Below, in pieces: positions 8,898 through 17,395 of a stretch of 64,000 bases of DNA; within the stretch, counting starts at the first letter, position 1, and every line of letters begins with the position of its first letter. Position numbers and translations under genes: made by a program. The notes beneath the pieces were generated by a model. The model was not told the origin of the DNA and ran no database searches. It saw only the letters and a program-made list of their open reading frames with translations. Source of the DNA: CAWAQA01 sp963784065 (lineage in GTDB: Bacteria; Acidobacteriota; Vicinamibacteria; Vicinamibacterales; UBA2999). The stretch covers positions 186,001 to 250,000 of the forward strand of contig CAWAQA010000004.1 in NCBI GenBank assembly GCA_963784065.1, given 5' to 3'.

Positions 8898-9400
8898 TTG
8901 CCCGAGCGCCCGAGCTTCTTGATCTTGCGGACGATGAGGTCCTTCTGCAATCCGCGCAGACGATCGACGAAGAGCGTGCCCTCGAGATGATCCATTTCGT
9001 GCTGGAAGCAGCGCGCCAGCAGCCCAATCCCTTCGATCACCTGCTCGCGGCCTTCGCGGTCGAGTCCCTTGACCACGGCGCGGGACGGACGGGCGACCGT
9101 CGCCTGGAAGCCGGGCACGCTGAGACAGCCTTCCTCTTCCAGCTGCATTCCATCCCGCTCGACGAACTCCGGGTTGATGAACGTGATGAGGTCCGCCGAA
9201 TTGTGTCCGACCGAGATGTCCGCGACGAAAATGCGCAACCCGACGCCGACCTGCGTCGCGGCCAGGCCGATTCCCGGCGCGGCATACATCGTCTGGATCA
9301 TGTCGTCGATGAGCGTGTGAATCTCGGCCGTGATGTCGCCGACTGGTGCCGCCGGCTGGTGCAGCACCTCGTCACCGTACCGGAGAATCGGACGGATCAT
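8891..9400 (-). CDS. def: peptide deformylase
   Basis: Removes the formyl group from nascent proteins. All three PDF motifs are present in a 169-residue protein: GIGLAATQVG (motif 1), EEGCLSVPG with the metal-binding Cys (motif 2) and QHEMDHLEG, the HExxH motif with two metal-binding His and the catalytic Glu (motif 3). It overlaps aroC by four bases (ATGA) and fmt by seven, so it is the middle of a translationally coupled string. Confidence 0.97.
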   Translation of the reverse strand: MIRPILRYGDEVLHQPAAPVGDITAEIHTLIDDMIQTMYAAPGIGLAATQVGVGLRIFVADISVGHNSADLITFINPEFVERDGMQLEEEGCLSVPGFQATVARPSRAVVKGLDREGREQVIEGIGLLARCFQHEMDHLEGTLFVDRLRGLQKDLIVRKIKKLGRSGKW

Positions 9401-10599
9401 GCAGGGGTGCGTGCCGCGAACCGGCGGCGCACCTGCTCGGCCGACGCGTCGTAATGACGTTGGATCTCGTCGATCGAGTCGCCGCCAAACTTCTCGAGGA
9501 ACGCGTCCGCGAGAACGAATGCCACCATGGCCTCACCGACGACGGCCGCGGCGGGCACCGCACAGACGTCGCTGCGCTCGATGGCGGCCGGTGCCTCGGA
9601 CATCGTGTTCAGGTCCACCGATCGCAGCGGCTTCATCAGCGTGGCGATCGGCTTCATGAAGCCGGTCACGCGCACTTCCTGGCCGTTGGTGACGCCGCCT
9701 TCGAGGCCGCCGGCATTGTTGGTGGGCCGTACCGGAGCGTCGGCCGAGCCCGGCGGCAGGATTTCGTCGTGCACGCGCGAGCCGGGCCGCACGGCGACCT
9801 CCGGGCCGATGCCGATGCCGACCGCCTTGATCGCATGGATGCACAGCATGGCCTGGCCCAGGCGTCCGTCCAATTTGCGATCCCATTGGACATACGAGCC
9901 CAGCCCGGCCGGGACACCGGTCGCGATGACCTCGAACGCCCCGCCGACGGTGTCGCCCGCTTCCTTCGCGGCGTCGATGAACGAAATCATTCGCTGCTGC
10001 AGTTCCGCATCCACGCACCGCAGCGGCGCGTCATCCGGCTGCGTTGAGGCCTCCTCGAAGGACACCACGCGATGCTCGGGCAGGACGAGATTGCCGATTG
10101 CCGACACGTGGCTGGCGATGCGGACGCCGAATTGACCGAGTAGCTGCCGCGCGAGGCTGCCGGCAGCGACGCGGGCGGCGGTTTCGCGCGCGCTGGCGCG
10201 TTCGAGGACGTCCCGGATGTCCTCGTGGCCGTACTTCAGGGCGCCGGCCAGGTCGGCGTGGCCCGGCCGCGGGCGCGTGACGCCCGCGCGCTTCGCGCCG
10301 CTCGCCCCCTCCGGCATCTCCGACTCGGCGTACATCGTCTGCTGCCAGTTGACCCAGTCGCGATTCCTGATGAGGAGCGCGATTGGCGCGCCGGTGGTTC
10401 GGCCGTGGCGGACGCCGGCCAGAATCTCGGCGCGGTCGCTCTCAATGGCCATGCGGCGACCGCGGCCATATCCACCCTGCCGCCGCCGAAGCTGCGCGTT
10501 CAGCGCATCGACGTCGAGCTGAAGGCCCGCGGGCATGCCGTCGAGAGTCATGACGAGCGCCTGGCCGTGCGACTCGCCCGCAGTGAGAAATCTGAGCAT
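9397..10599 (-). CDS. aroC: chorismate synthase
   Basis: AroC converts EPSP to chorismate, the last step of the shikimate pathway, using reduced FMN. The 400-residue protein starts MLRFLTAGESHGQALV, contains GRGRRMAIESDRAEILAGVRHGRTTGAPIA-type sequence (seen as GRGRRMAIESD and GVRHGRTTGAPI) and carries ARETAARVAAGSLAR. It supplies chorismate for the trp/tyr supraoperon at 24.8-35.2 kb but is physically separate from it, heading aroC-def-fmt-rsmB. A TACAAT box eight bases before the ATG (10608-10613) suggests a leaderless transcript. It is divergent from the sigma-54-type regulator. Confidence 0.96.
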   Translation of the reverse strand: MLRFLTAGESHGQALVMTLDGMPAGLQLDVDALNAQLRRRQGGYGRGRRMAIESDRAEILAGVRHGRTTGAPIALLIRNRDWVNWQQTMYAESEMPEGASGAKRAGVTRPRPGHADLAGALKYGHEDIRDVLERASARETAARVAAGSLARQLLGQFGVRIASHVSAIGNLVLPEHRVVSFEEASTQPDDAPLRCVDAELQQRMISFIDAAKEAGDTVGGAFEVIATGVPAGLGSYVQWDRKLDGRLGQAMLCIHAIKAVGIGIGPEVAVRPGSRVHDEILPPGSADAPVRPTNNAGGLEGGVTNGQEVRVTGFMKPIATLMKPLRSVDLNTMSEAPAAIERSDVCAVPAAAVVGEAMVAFVLADAFLEKFGGDSIDEIQRHYDASAEQVRRRFAARTPA

Positions 10600-10607
10600 T
10601 CGACCAA

Positions 10608-10613
10608 ATTGTA
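10608..10613 (-). promoter_or_regulatory. -10 box of a probable leaderless aroC promoter
   Basis: On the minus strand TACAAT lies eight bases before the aroC ATG, with no Shine-Dalgarno between. Transcription would start almost at the ATG. No good -35 hexamer is visible, so the call rests on the -10 match and spacing. Confidence 0.45.
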
Positions 10614-10670
10614 TACCGAAGAAACTGCGACCTTCGGCACGCCTCCGCGCGGATCTCCGAGTGTTTCCGC

Positions 10671-13532
10671 ATGCGCAAGGTCGTTGCAGTGCGCACGTCC
10701 ATGACCCGACTGCTGCAGGACCGCTACGTGGTGTTCGATGGCGCTCGCGGATGTGACCTTGTCACCGGACACGAGATCGCCCTCGACTCCCTGGGCGAGT
10801 GGGGATTCGACTCCCAACTCCCAGCGTGACCGTTCCGGCAACTCCCACTCGTTGGGAATATCTGAAGTGCTCGGCCACGGACGGGATGGTGAACCGCGAT
10901 GGATCGTCGTCGATGCGCGCAACGCGGTGCAGGCCGGGGCCATCGGCCGGCGAGCCGCGGCCGACGCACGCCGCTGCGGCTTCGTGGCCATGGCGGTCGA
11001 CATGTATCTCAGATTGTGCGACGTGCTCAGAGAGGATCTCTCCGAGCGCACGCTGCTGCTGATCGGAGGATTCGCGGCCGGATTGCCCGCTGCACGGGCA
11101 GCGTTCGTCGAAGCGTCGGCCCGGGCGCCGCGTCCTCACGTGTTGCTGACGTTCCGGTTGACGACCGCCGGCACGGGGCAGGCGTGCGTGGCCCGCGAAC
11201 CGAGGGCGGCGTACGGCGTTGTCCGGGCCCGGCCGACGGCCGCGGCCGCCGGACCTGACGTGACGCGGTTCACCGAGCACATCAATCGCGCCGAGGCCTT
11301 CGTCCTCGCCGGGCGCCACGCGGCCGCCGAGCGGCTGCTGCGCGAAACGGCAGGAGCGCTCGATCGCCGTCGCGCTTTCGGCTTGTCCTCGACTGCCCGG
11401 ATCGCGCTCGGCCGGCTGCTGGTGGAGCGGGGACGTCCGGGCGACGCCGATGGCCATTTCGACGACGCGGCACGGCACGCCGGAATGGCCGGAGATGATG
11501 ACGCGGCGTTTGCCGCGCGGATCTGGCAGGCGGCGGCGCGCTGTGACTGTGAGCGATTCACGGATGCCGAATCGCTCTGTCGTGCCGGAGCTCGTTGCCG
11601 GATCGCCCTCGGCGGCCCTGCGCTGCTGGGCAGAAGCGGTGCTCGTTCGAGTGCTTCTGTGGCAGGGGCGCGGTGGCGACGAGATCGATGCAGCATTGCC
11701 GCTCGGAGACGAGGAGCGCCGCGCACTCGGGACATCGACGTCCGCATTCGTGGACGGCGTAGCGGTGCGGGCGCTGCTCGCGGCTGGACGCGTGTTCGAG
11801 GCGGGGCAGCGCGCCACCCTGGCGGTAGAGTGCGCCGGCGCGTCGGGGGAACCGCTGGCGCGTGCGATTGCTCACTCTGCAGCGCTGCGTGTGCGGACGA
11901 CGGCTGGCGACCTGGCGTCGGGACGGGAATCGTTTGACGAGGTCGTGCGGGCGGCACGGCAGGCTCACGCGCCCTTGCGCGTGGCGCGGGCTCGGATCGC
12001 CTGGCATGATGCGCTCCGCCGCGCCGGCCTGTCGCGCGAGGCCGACACGCACCTCGCTCGGCTGGCGCGTATGGGTGCCGCGGCACCGCCGCTGCTTCGT
12101 CGCGCGATCGAGCGCCGGCTCGCCGGACGCGAGCGTCCCGTGTCCGTCGTGGCCCTCCCGGCGCCTGTTGCGGCCACGACCGTTGCAGCCATCCTGATCC
12201 GTCTGGCTCACGGCCAGGATGACGACGAGATCGCGGTTCGCCGGGTGCTCGAACGCGCCACGCAGGAGATTCAGGCAAGCAGGGTCGATCTGCTGTCGGC
12301 CGACGCCGGTCCCGTCACCAGCCTGCTGACCGTGGGTTCCGGCCTTGCCACACGTCTCGGATCGCGCGTGCTCGACTCGGGGATCGTGATTGGTCCCGAA
12401 ACGCACGGAGGCGGACACGAGCTTGGCGTGCCAATCCGCCTGGGCACGCGGCTTCTCGCGGCGGTGGTGGCGCGCTGGCCCCCCGACCGGACGCCCGCCC
12501 GTGATGCATCAGAGGTGCTGGAGCTCGCCACCGCGGTCGTGGCGCCCCGGATCGATGCACACCTCGCCGGGGCGCGGGTCGCTGCGGCGGCGGCCGCCTC
12601 CGTGCCGGAGTTGGTGGGCGTCAGCCGCGCGATGGAGGACGTGCGGCGCGCCATCGTCCGCGCGGCCAGCGCTCCATTCAGCGTGTTGATCGAAGGCGAG
12701 AGCGGATGCGGGAAGGAACTCGCGGCGCGCGCCATTCACCAGCTCGGCCCGCGGCGTGAACGCCGGTTCTGCGACGTCAACTGCGCGGCTCATCCCGGAG
12801 GATCTGCTCGATTCGGAGCTATTCGGGCACGCACGTGGCGCGTTCACCGGCGCCGTGGCCGACCGGCCAGGCCTCTTCGAAGACGCGAACGGCGGCACGT
12901 TGTTTCTCGACGAAGTCGCCGACCTGTCGCCCCGAGGCCAGGCGAAGCTGCTGCGCGTGCTGCAACAGCACGAAGTGCGGCGCGTCGGCGAGACGTTCGG
13001 TCGCACGGTGGACGTGCGAATCGTGGCCGCCGCCAACCGCGACATGCGCACGGAAGCGTCGGCCGGGCGCTTTCGCCAGGATCTCCTGTATCGCCTCGAC
13101 GTGATTCGGATCCACGTGCCGCCGTTGCGGGACCGGCCGGAGGACGTGGCGCTCCTCGCCGAGCACTTCTGGCGGGACGCCTCGGCGCGCGTCGGGTCGG
13201 CGGCCCGGCTGACCCACGGCGTGTTGACCGAGCTGACCCGGTATCACTGGCCGGGCAACGTCCGCGAGTTGCAGAACGTGGTCGCGGCGCTCGCGGTGGC
13301 GGCGCCGTCACGCGGGCGGGTGCGGCCGGGGCTGCTGCCGGCGGTCGTCACCGGCGCCACGAGCGTCACGGCGCTGCGGCTCGACGAGGCCCGGACGCAG
13401 TTCGAGCGCCGCTGCGTCGAGGTCGCGCTGGCACGGGCGGGCGGCAACCGCAGCAAAGCCGCCGCTCAGCTCGGGCTGTCGCGCCAGGGATTGCTGAAGA
13501 TGATCGTGAGGCTGGGAATCGGGACGAATTGA
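10671..13532 (+). CDS. sigma-54-dependent (NtrC-like) transcriptional regulator, several frame changes
   Basis: Three consecutive frames form one protein. About 10830-11600 and 11600-12600 encode a long helical, TPR-like region (HINRAEAFVLAGRHAAAERLL, LRARVAWHD-type repeats) and a possible GAF-like segment near 12200-12560. The AAA+ domain follows, with Walker A GESGCGKE, the sigma-54 contact loop GAFTGA (about 12837-12854) and Walker B GGTLFLDEVADLS. A Fis-type helix-turn-helix ends it (AGGNRSKAAAQLGLSRQGLLKMI). Breaks lie near 11600 and 12790. The N-terminus is uncertain: a 52-codon frame from ATG 10671 may be the true start with another break near 10830. No receiver domain is seen, so it probably senses a ligand or protein. 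Targets are unknown. Confidence 0.82.
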
Positions 13533-13614
13533 CGGCCTTCCTGCCCGGCTTCCGTCTGTCGGGCCAAAGTCTCATTGCCCGGAACAGCCGGGGCGGTAGA
13601 AATCTCGTCCCGCC

Positions 13615-13917
13615 ATGAACCTGAAAATCGGACCGGCTGTCGCTGCTCTTACTATCCACGACGGCGTGATCGACGCCGACGTCGTGCTGCATGTTGTCGA
13701 CGGACTACCGGCAGGAGAGCGCGCGTATCTTGCGACCGTTCACAATGCCTGGAGATTCATCCTGGCGACCCATGCCAAGCCCCAGTGGACCGGAGACTTT
13801 GCTCGGGCCGAGGACGCGCTCGAGGCGCTGGCGCGCCATATCATCCGCGCCTACATCCGCGGCATCGTGCGGCGTAACGACCGGGACCGTGATCAGCCGG
13901 CGGCTACCAGGGAGTAG
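13615..13917 (+). CDS. small hypothetical protein
   Basis: A 100-residue protein starting MNLKIGPAVAALTIHDGVID. It has no signal peptide, membrane segment or motif I recognise. The second half is predicted helical and ends basic (RGIVRRNDRDRDQP). The ATG at 13615 has no strong Shine-Dalgarno. It follows the sigma-54-type regulator by about 80 bases on the same strand and overlaps the 3' end of the convergent DsrE-like gene by 25 bases. Coding status is supported by codon usage resembling neighbours; function is unknown. Confidence 0.55.
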   Translation: MNLKIGPAVAALTIHDGVIDADVVLHVVDGLPAGERAYLATVHNAWRFILATHAKPQWTGDFARAEDALEALARHIIRAYIRGIVRRNDRDRDQPAATRE

Positions 13918-14609
13918 CCGCGCTCCTGGGCGCGATTCACCGCCACGATCCCGGCCGGCACCATGTGGGCGTTGCGGCCGACCAGGTTCGCGACCAGCTC
14001 GTTGTAGACCGCGTCAGCCGTCGCGCCGGTCGCCATGGCGATGGTTCCGGCGTTCCCACGGGTTGACACCTGGCACACCGCCAGATGCAGACCGCGCTTG
14101 AGCAGGCTGTCCAGGGTGTTGCCGCGATTGGTCAGCGCGGTGCCGTGGGTGGTGGAGTTGTAAAGATTGATCGTTGGCGGCTGTTTCGTCTTCGGGTCGT
14201 TGAAGTTGGTGCGCTGTGTGATGGTACCGCCGTATTTCGCCCACATGGAGTCGTTGAACGCGAAGAGCGTCGACAGGTGCCGTGCGAGCAGCACGACGGC
14301 AAGGTCCGCGTCCTGGAGGCCGTACGCGTTCTGGTTGACGGTGAAGTAGTTGTTCAGGAACGCCAAGGCGTCTCCGAAGCCCTGGGGCGTCGTCGTGTCG
14401 AGCACCAGCCGATGCTTGCCCGGAATCTGATCGAGCCAGTCATCCGCCGTGTGGCGAGCGGACTGCCATCGTCCACTTTCGCCGTTTCCTGGCGTCTGCG
14501 CGCTCACGACGGCCGTCCCCAGCCCGGCACCGCCGGCGGTCAGGCCGATGCCCAGCTTCGAAAGAAACGACCGGCGTGCGAACGTCCGTTCGGCATCGTG
14601 TCTGGACAT
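13893..14609 (-). CDS. Tat-exported DsrE/DsrF-like protein
   Basis: A 238-residue protein. A twin-arginine signal is clear: ARRSFLSKLGIGLTAGGAGLG then VSAQ, suggesting export of a folded protein. The mature part resembles the DsrE/F-like fold: a segment ADLAVVLLARHLSTLFAF, a central LHLAVCQVSTRGNAGTI with the conserved Cys, and HMVPAGIVAVNRAQERGYSLV at the end. DsrE-family proteins relay sulfur on a cysteine in the cytoplasm, and periplasmic Tat versions are functionally uncharacterised. I chose ATG 14609, residue 27 of the longer frame, because it places the RR motif correctly. No sulfur-oxidation gene is nearby. Confidence 0.72.
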   Translation of the reverse strand: MSRHDAERTFARRSFLSKLGIGLTAGGAGLGTAVVSAQTPGNGESGRWQSARHTADDWLDQIPGKHRLVLDTTTPQGFGDALAFLNNYFTVNQNAYGLQDADLAVVLLARHLSTLFAFNDSMWAKYGGTITQRTNFNDPKTKQPPTINLYNSTTHGTALTNRGNTLDSLLKRGLHLAVCQVSTRGNAGTIAMATGATADAVYNELVANLVGRNAHMVPAGIVAVNRAQERGYSLVAAG

Positions 14610-14784
14610 GTTGGGCCTCTGCTTCTTCGGTTGAAACGCCACGCGAGACGGAGAATGGTACGCTCCCGTGCCACTCACGTCAAACATGATGTGCCGCCGA
14701 TCCCTTGGCTGATCCCGACCGTCTTCGGCCCGTTCTGCGTGCCGCCTTCGAGTACCGCGCTCCGGATTGAGGCAAAATGGCGGC

Positions 14785-15706
14785 GTGCTCCGGTTTCTCG
14801 CTCGCCGGCTGGTGCTGACGGTTCCCGTCCTGCTCGGGGTGGCTACGCTGGTGTTCTCGCTGATTCACTTCATCCCGGGCGATCCGGCGCTGGCGATGCT
14901 CGGGGAAACGGCGTCGCCGGAAGACGTAGCCGAGCTTCGCACGCGGCTCGGGCTGGACCGGCCGCTGGTCGAGCAGTACGGCAGCTTCCTCGGAGGCGTG
15001 CTTCAGGGCGATCTCGGGACGTCGCTGCGGACCAGCCAGCCCGTGAGCCAGGCGATCCTCGAGCGGCTGCCGGCGACCATCGAGCTGGCCGCCGCGGCGA
15101 TGATCGTCGCGATCCTGATCTCGATCCCCCTTGGTATCGCCGCCGCGGTCTGGCGCGGCACGTCAATCGATCACGGCGCGATGACGCTCGCGCTCCTGGG
15201 CATCTCGATCCCGAACTTCTGGCTGGGGCCGCTGCTGGCGATTGTCTTCGCCGTGGAGCTCGGCTGGCTGCCGGTGTCGGGCCGCGGCACGCATCGGCCA
15301 CCTGATCCTGCCCGCGATCTCGCTCGGCGCCGCGCTTGCCGCCATCCTTGCGCGCATGACACGCGCCACGCTCCTCGAGGAACTGCGGGAGCAGTACGTC
15401 CAGGCTGCGCGCGCACGCGGCGCCTCGCGCACACGCGCAGTCATCCGGCACGCGTTCAGGAACAGCCTGATCCCGATCGTGACGCTGCTCGGCCTGCAAT
15501 TTGGCGCCGTGCTGACCGGCGCCGTCATTACCGAGACGATATTCGCGTGGCCGGGGATCGGCCGGCTGCTCATCCAATCGATCGGATTCCGCGACTATCC
15601 GATCGTGCAGGGCGCAATCCTGTTCATCGCGGTGACGTACGTCGGCGTGAACCTGCTCACCGATCTCGTCTACGGCGTGCTCGATCCGCGCATTCGCTAT
15701 GAGTGA
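14785..15706 (+). CDS. ABC transporter permease, dipeptide/oligopeptide type (DppB-like), frame change near 15290
   Basis: Inner-membrane subunit of a peptide or nickel-type ABC importer. The N-terminus MLRFLARRLVLTVPVLLGVA and IHFIPGDPA are hallmarks of DppB/OppB. The cytoplasmic EAA loop appears as YVQAARARGASRTRAVIRHA, followed by FRNSLIPIVTLLGLQFG and ETIFAWPGIGRLL. The frame shifts near 15290, between LPVSGRG and HLILPAISLG. GTG 14785 is chosen as it gives the usual N-terminus. It overlaps dppC by eight bases. No binding protein or ATPase gene is in the window, so this permease pair is an orphan here. Confidence 0.88.
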
Positions 15707-16597
15707 CACGCCAACTGATCGTCGCCGGTCTCCGGAGGTCGATCGCCTGTCGAACGGTCGCCTGGAGACCGTGGGACCGGAGACCCGGCGAGGCGCATGG
15801 CTAAAGTCGGCGCGGCGATCGTTCTGCTCACCGTCGTGGCGGCGATCTTCGGCCCGCTGCTCGCGCCGTTCGATCCGGCCGCACAGGAGCTGGCGCTGCG
15901 GCTCGAAGGTCCCACCGCGATGCACTGGTTCGGTCTCGACGAGCTCGGACGCGACATCTTCGCGCGGGTGCTGTCCGGCGCGCGCATCTCGCTGATGGTC
16001 GGGCTGGTCGTCGTCGGCGTCTCGGCGTCGATCGGCATTCTCCTCGGCTCGATTGCCGGCTATTTCGGCGGCCGCATCGACGAAGCGATCAGCCGCGTCA
16101 TCGACATCCTGCTGGCGTTCCCCGGCCTGCTGCTGGCGATCGCGCTCGTGGCCGTCCTCGGACCGAGCCTCGTCAACGTCGTCCTGGCCCTCACGCTGAT
16201 CGGGTGGGTGGGATACGCACGGCTCGTCAGGGGCCAGGTCCTGCGTGCGCGCGAGCTCGAGTTCGTCCAGGCCGCGCGCGCGCTCGGCGCGACGACGCCT
16301 CGAATCCTGGCGCGGCACGTGATCCCGACCACGTTGCCCGCGGTGACCGTGCAGGCCACGCTCGGCATGGGCGGCGCGATCCTCGCCGAGGCCGCCCTGA
16401 GCTTCCTCGGCCTCGGCGTGCAGCCGCCGACCCCGAGCTGGGGCACGATGCTCAACTACGGCCGCGCCCACCTGCTCGACGCGCCGCATCTGACGATCTT
16501 CCCCGGCCTCGCCATCGCGATGCTGGTTCTCGGCTTCAATTTCCTCGGAGACGGACTGCGCGACGCGCTCGATCCGGCGACGCAAGGGAGGACTTAG
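15699..16597 (+). CDS. ABC transporter permease, dipeptide/oligopeptide type (DppC-like), frame change near 15800
   Basis: Second permease subunit. The core from 15797 is intact: HWFGLDELGRDIFARVL, SGARISLMVG, the EAA loop FVQAARALGATTPRILARHV and AILAEAALSFLGLGVQPP. ATG 15699 overlaps the dppB stop, the typical coupled start, and encodes an N-terminus ending RRGAWLK. The conserved WLKVGAAIVLL then requires one indel near 15800. If no indel is assumed, the start is ATG 15797. The extra N-terminal segment derives from a GGTCTCCGG-type repeat (15716-15795). A second degenerate repeat, GGACTTAGG, directly follows the stop. Confidence 0.86.
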
Positions 16598-16628
16598 GGA
16601 CTTAGGGGACTTAGGGGAAGACATCGTC

Positions 16629-16690
16629 GAAGTGGAAGAAGTGGAAGAAGTGGAAGAAGTGGAAGTGGAGAAGTCGGGAAGTGGGGAGAG
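16629..16690 (+). repeat. 9-bp tandem array GAAGTGGAA (array 3, purine strand forward)
   Basis: Five near-perfect units starting at 16629, decaying rightward into GAAGTCGGG, GAGAGTCGG and GTGACGTGAA up to about 16725. It lies just after dppC and, with array 4 in inverse orientation at 17354-17394, encloses the four-helix-bundle gene, repeating the arrangement seen around 1304-2671. Confidence 0.82.
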
Positions 16691-16819
16691 TCGGGAGAGT
16701 CGTGGGGAGTGACGTGAAGTGACGTGAAACAGTTGCGAAGGAAAGTCAGAAAGTGCAACCAGCTTGCTCGGGGCAACCAGGTGGTTATTGACTGGCAGGC
16801 GACGCCGGGCTACCGGGCA

Positions 16820-17216
16820 TCATGTGTCCCGGGTATTTGGGGCGCTGGCTTTGGGAACCTTGTTCACGCGCGCGGTGTTCTGACGCGCGGTTCTCACTGA
16901 CGCTGCGAAAATCGATGCGAGCTCTCGCGCCTCTTCAATCAGTGCCGCATCGTGGCTGATGTTCGCGTCCCGGAAGGTACTCGAGGCAGTCCACACACTC
17001 GTCGGCTTCCTCGAAGACGGTTCCAAGCTTGGCTCGAAATTCAGCGCGCGAACGGCCGCGCCGGGCGGCGCGGTAGTTCGACCGCATCGAGTTGGCGGCG
17101 CGCCGCAGTTGCCCTGCCTCTTCTTGCGCCTCTTTCGTGGCGGGTAGCCTCCGACAGAACCCGAGCACCGCAAGCGCAAATAGCCGCGTTCGTTCACGGA
17201 GATCGCGGGGCGGCAT
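16820..17216 (-). CDS. four-helix-bundle protein of the S23/IVP family (frame change near 16975)
   Basis: A small all-helical protein of about 130 residues. It starts MPPRDLRERTRLFALAVLGF and continues ATKEAQEEAGQLRRAANSMR, SNYRAARRGRSRAEFRAKLG and FEEADECVDCLEYL, which is the characteristic pattern of the 23S-rRNA-intervening-sequence or four-helix-bundle family. The last helix (SHDAALIEEARELASIFAASV) is in another frame, joined near 16975. The family is encoded in some rRNA insertions and elsewhere free-standing; its fold is also used by Avd of diversity-generating retroelements, but no reverse transcriptase is here. It is less GC-rich than neighbours and lies alone between inverted 9-bp arrays. 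Biochemical role is unknown. Confidence 0.8.
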
Positions 17217-17353
17217 GCGCCGAACCCCTGCAGAGAAGATGCCGCGGGCCGGGCCGCGGCACGTCGAAGTGGGTAGTTGTACCGGAATCAGCTAAGTGCC
17301 ACGAAACAGCTCGGGAGCACTTTTCAACTTCCGAACTTTCAAGTTCTGAAGTT

Positions 17354-17394
17354 CACTTCTTCCACTTCTTCCACTTTTCCACTTGTTCCACTTA
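17354..17394 (-). repeat. 9-bp tandem array TTCCACTTC (array 4, inverted relative to array 3)
   Basis: Four to five units, regular at the right end next to the stop codon of the TPR gene and decaying leftward into TTCAAGTTCTGAAGTTCAC. It is the inverted partner of the array at 16629-16690. Confidence 0.82.
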
Positions 17395-17395
17395 A

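Noticed and set aside
14870..16624. Large antisense frame opposite the permease genes
   Set aside because: Asp/Glu/Arg-rich text that is the mirror of dppB/dppC codons in GC-rich DNA; no motif.
16820..17216. Diversity-generating retroelement accessory gene (avd)
   Set aside because: Fold family is compatible, but there is no reverse transcriptase, template repeat or variable repeat in the window.
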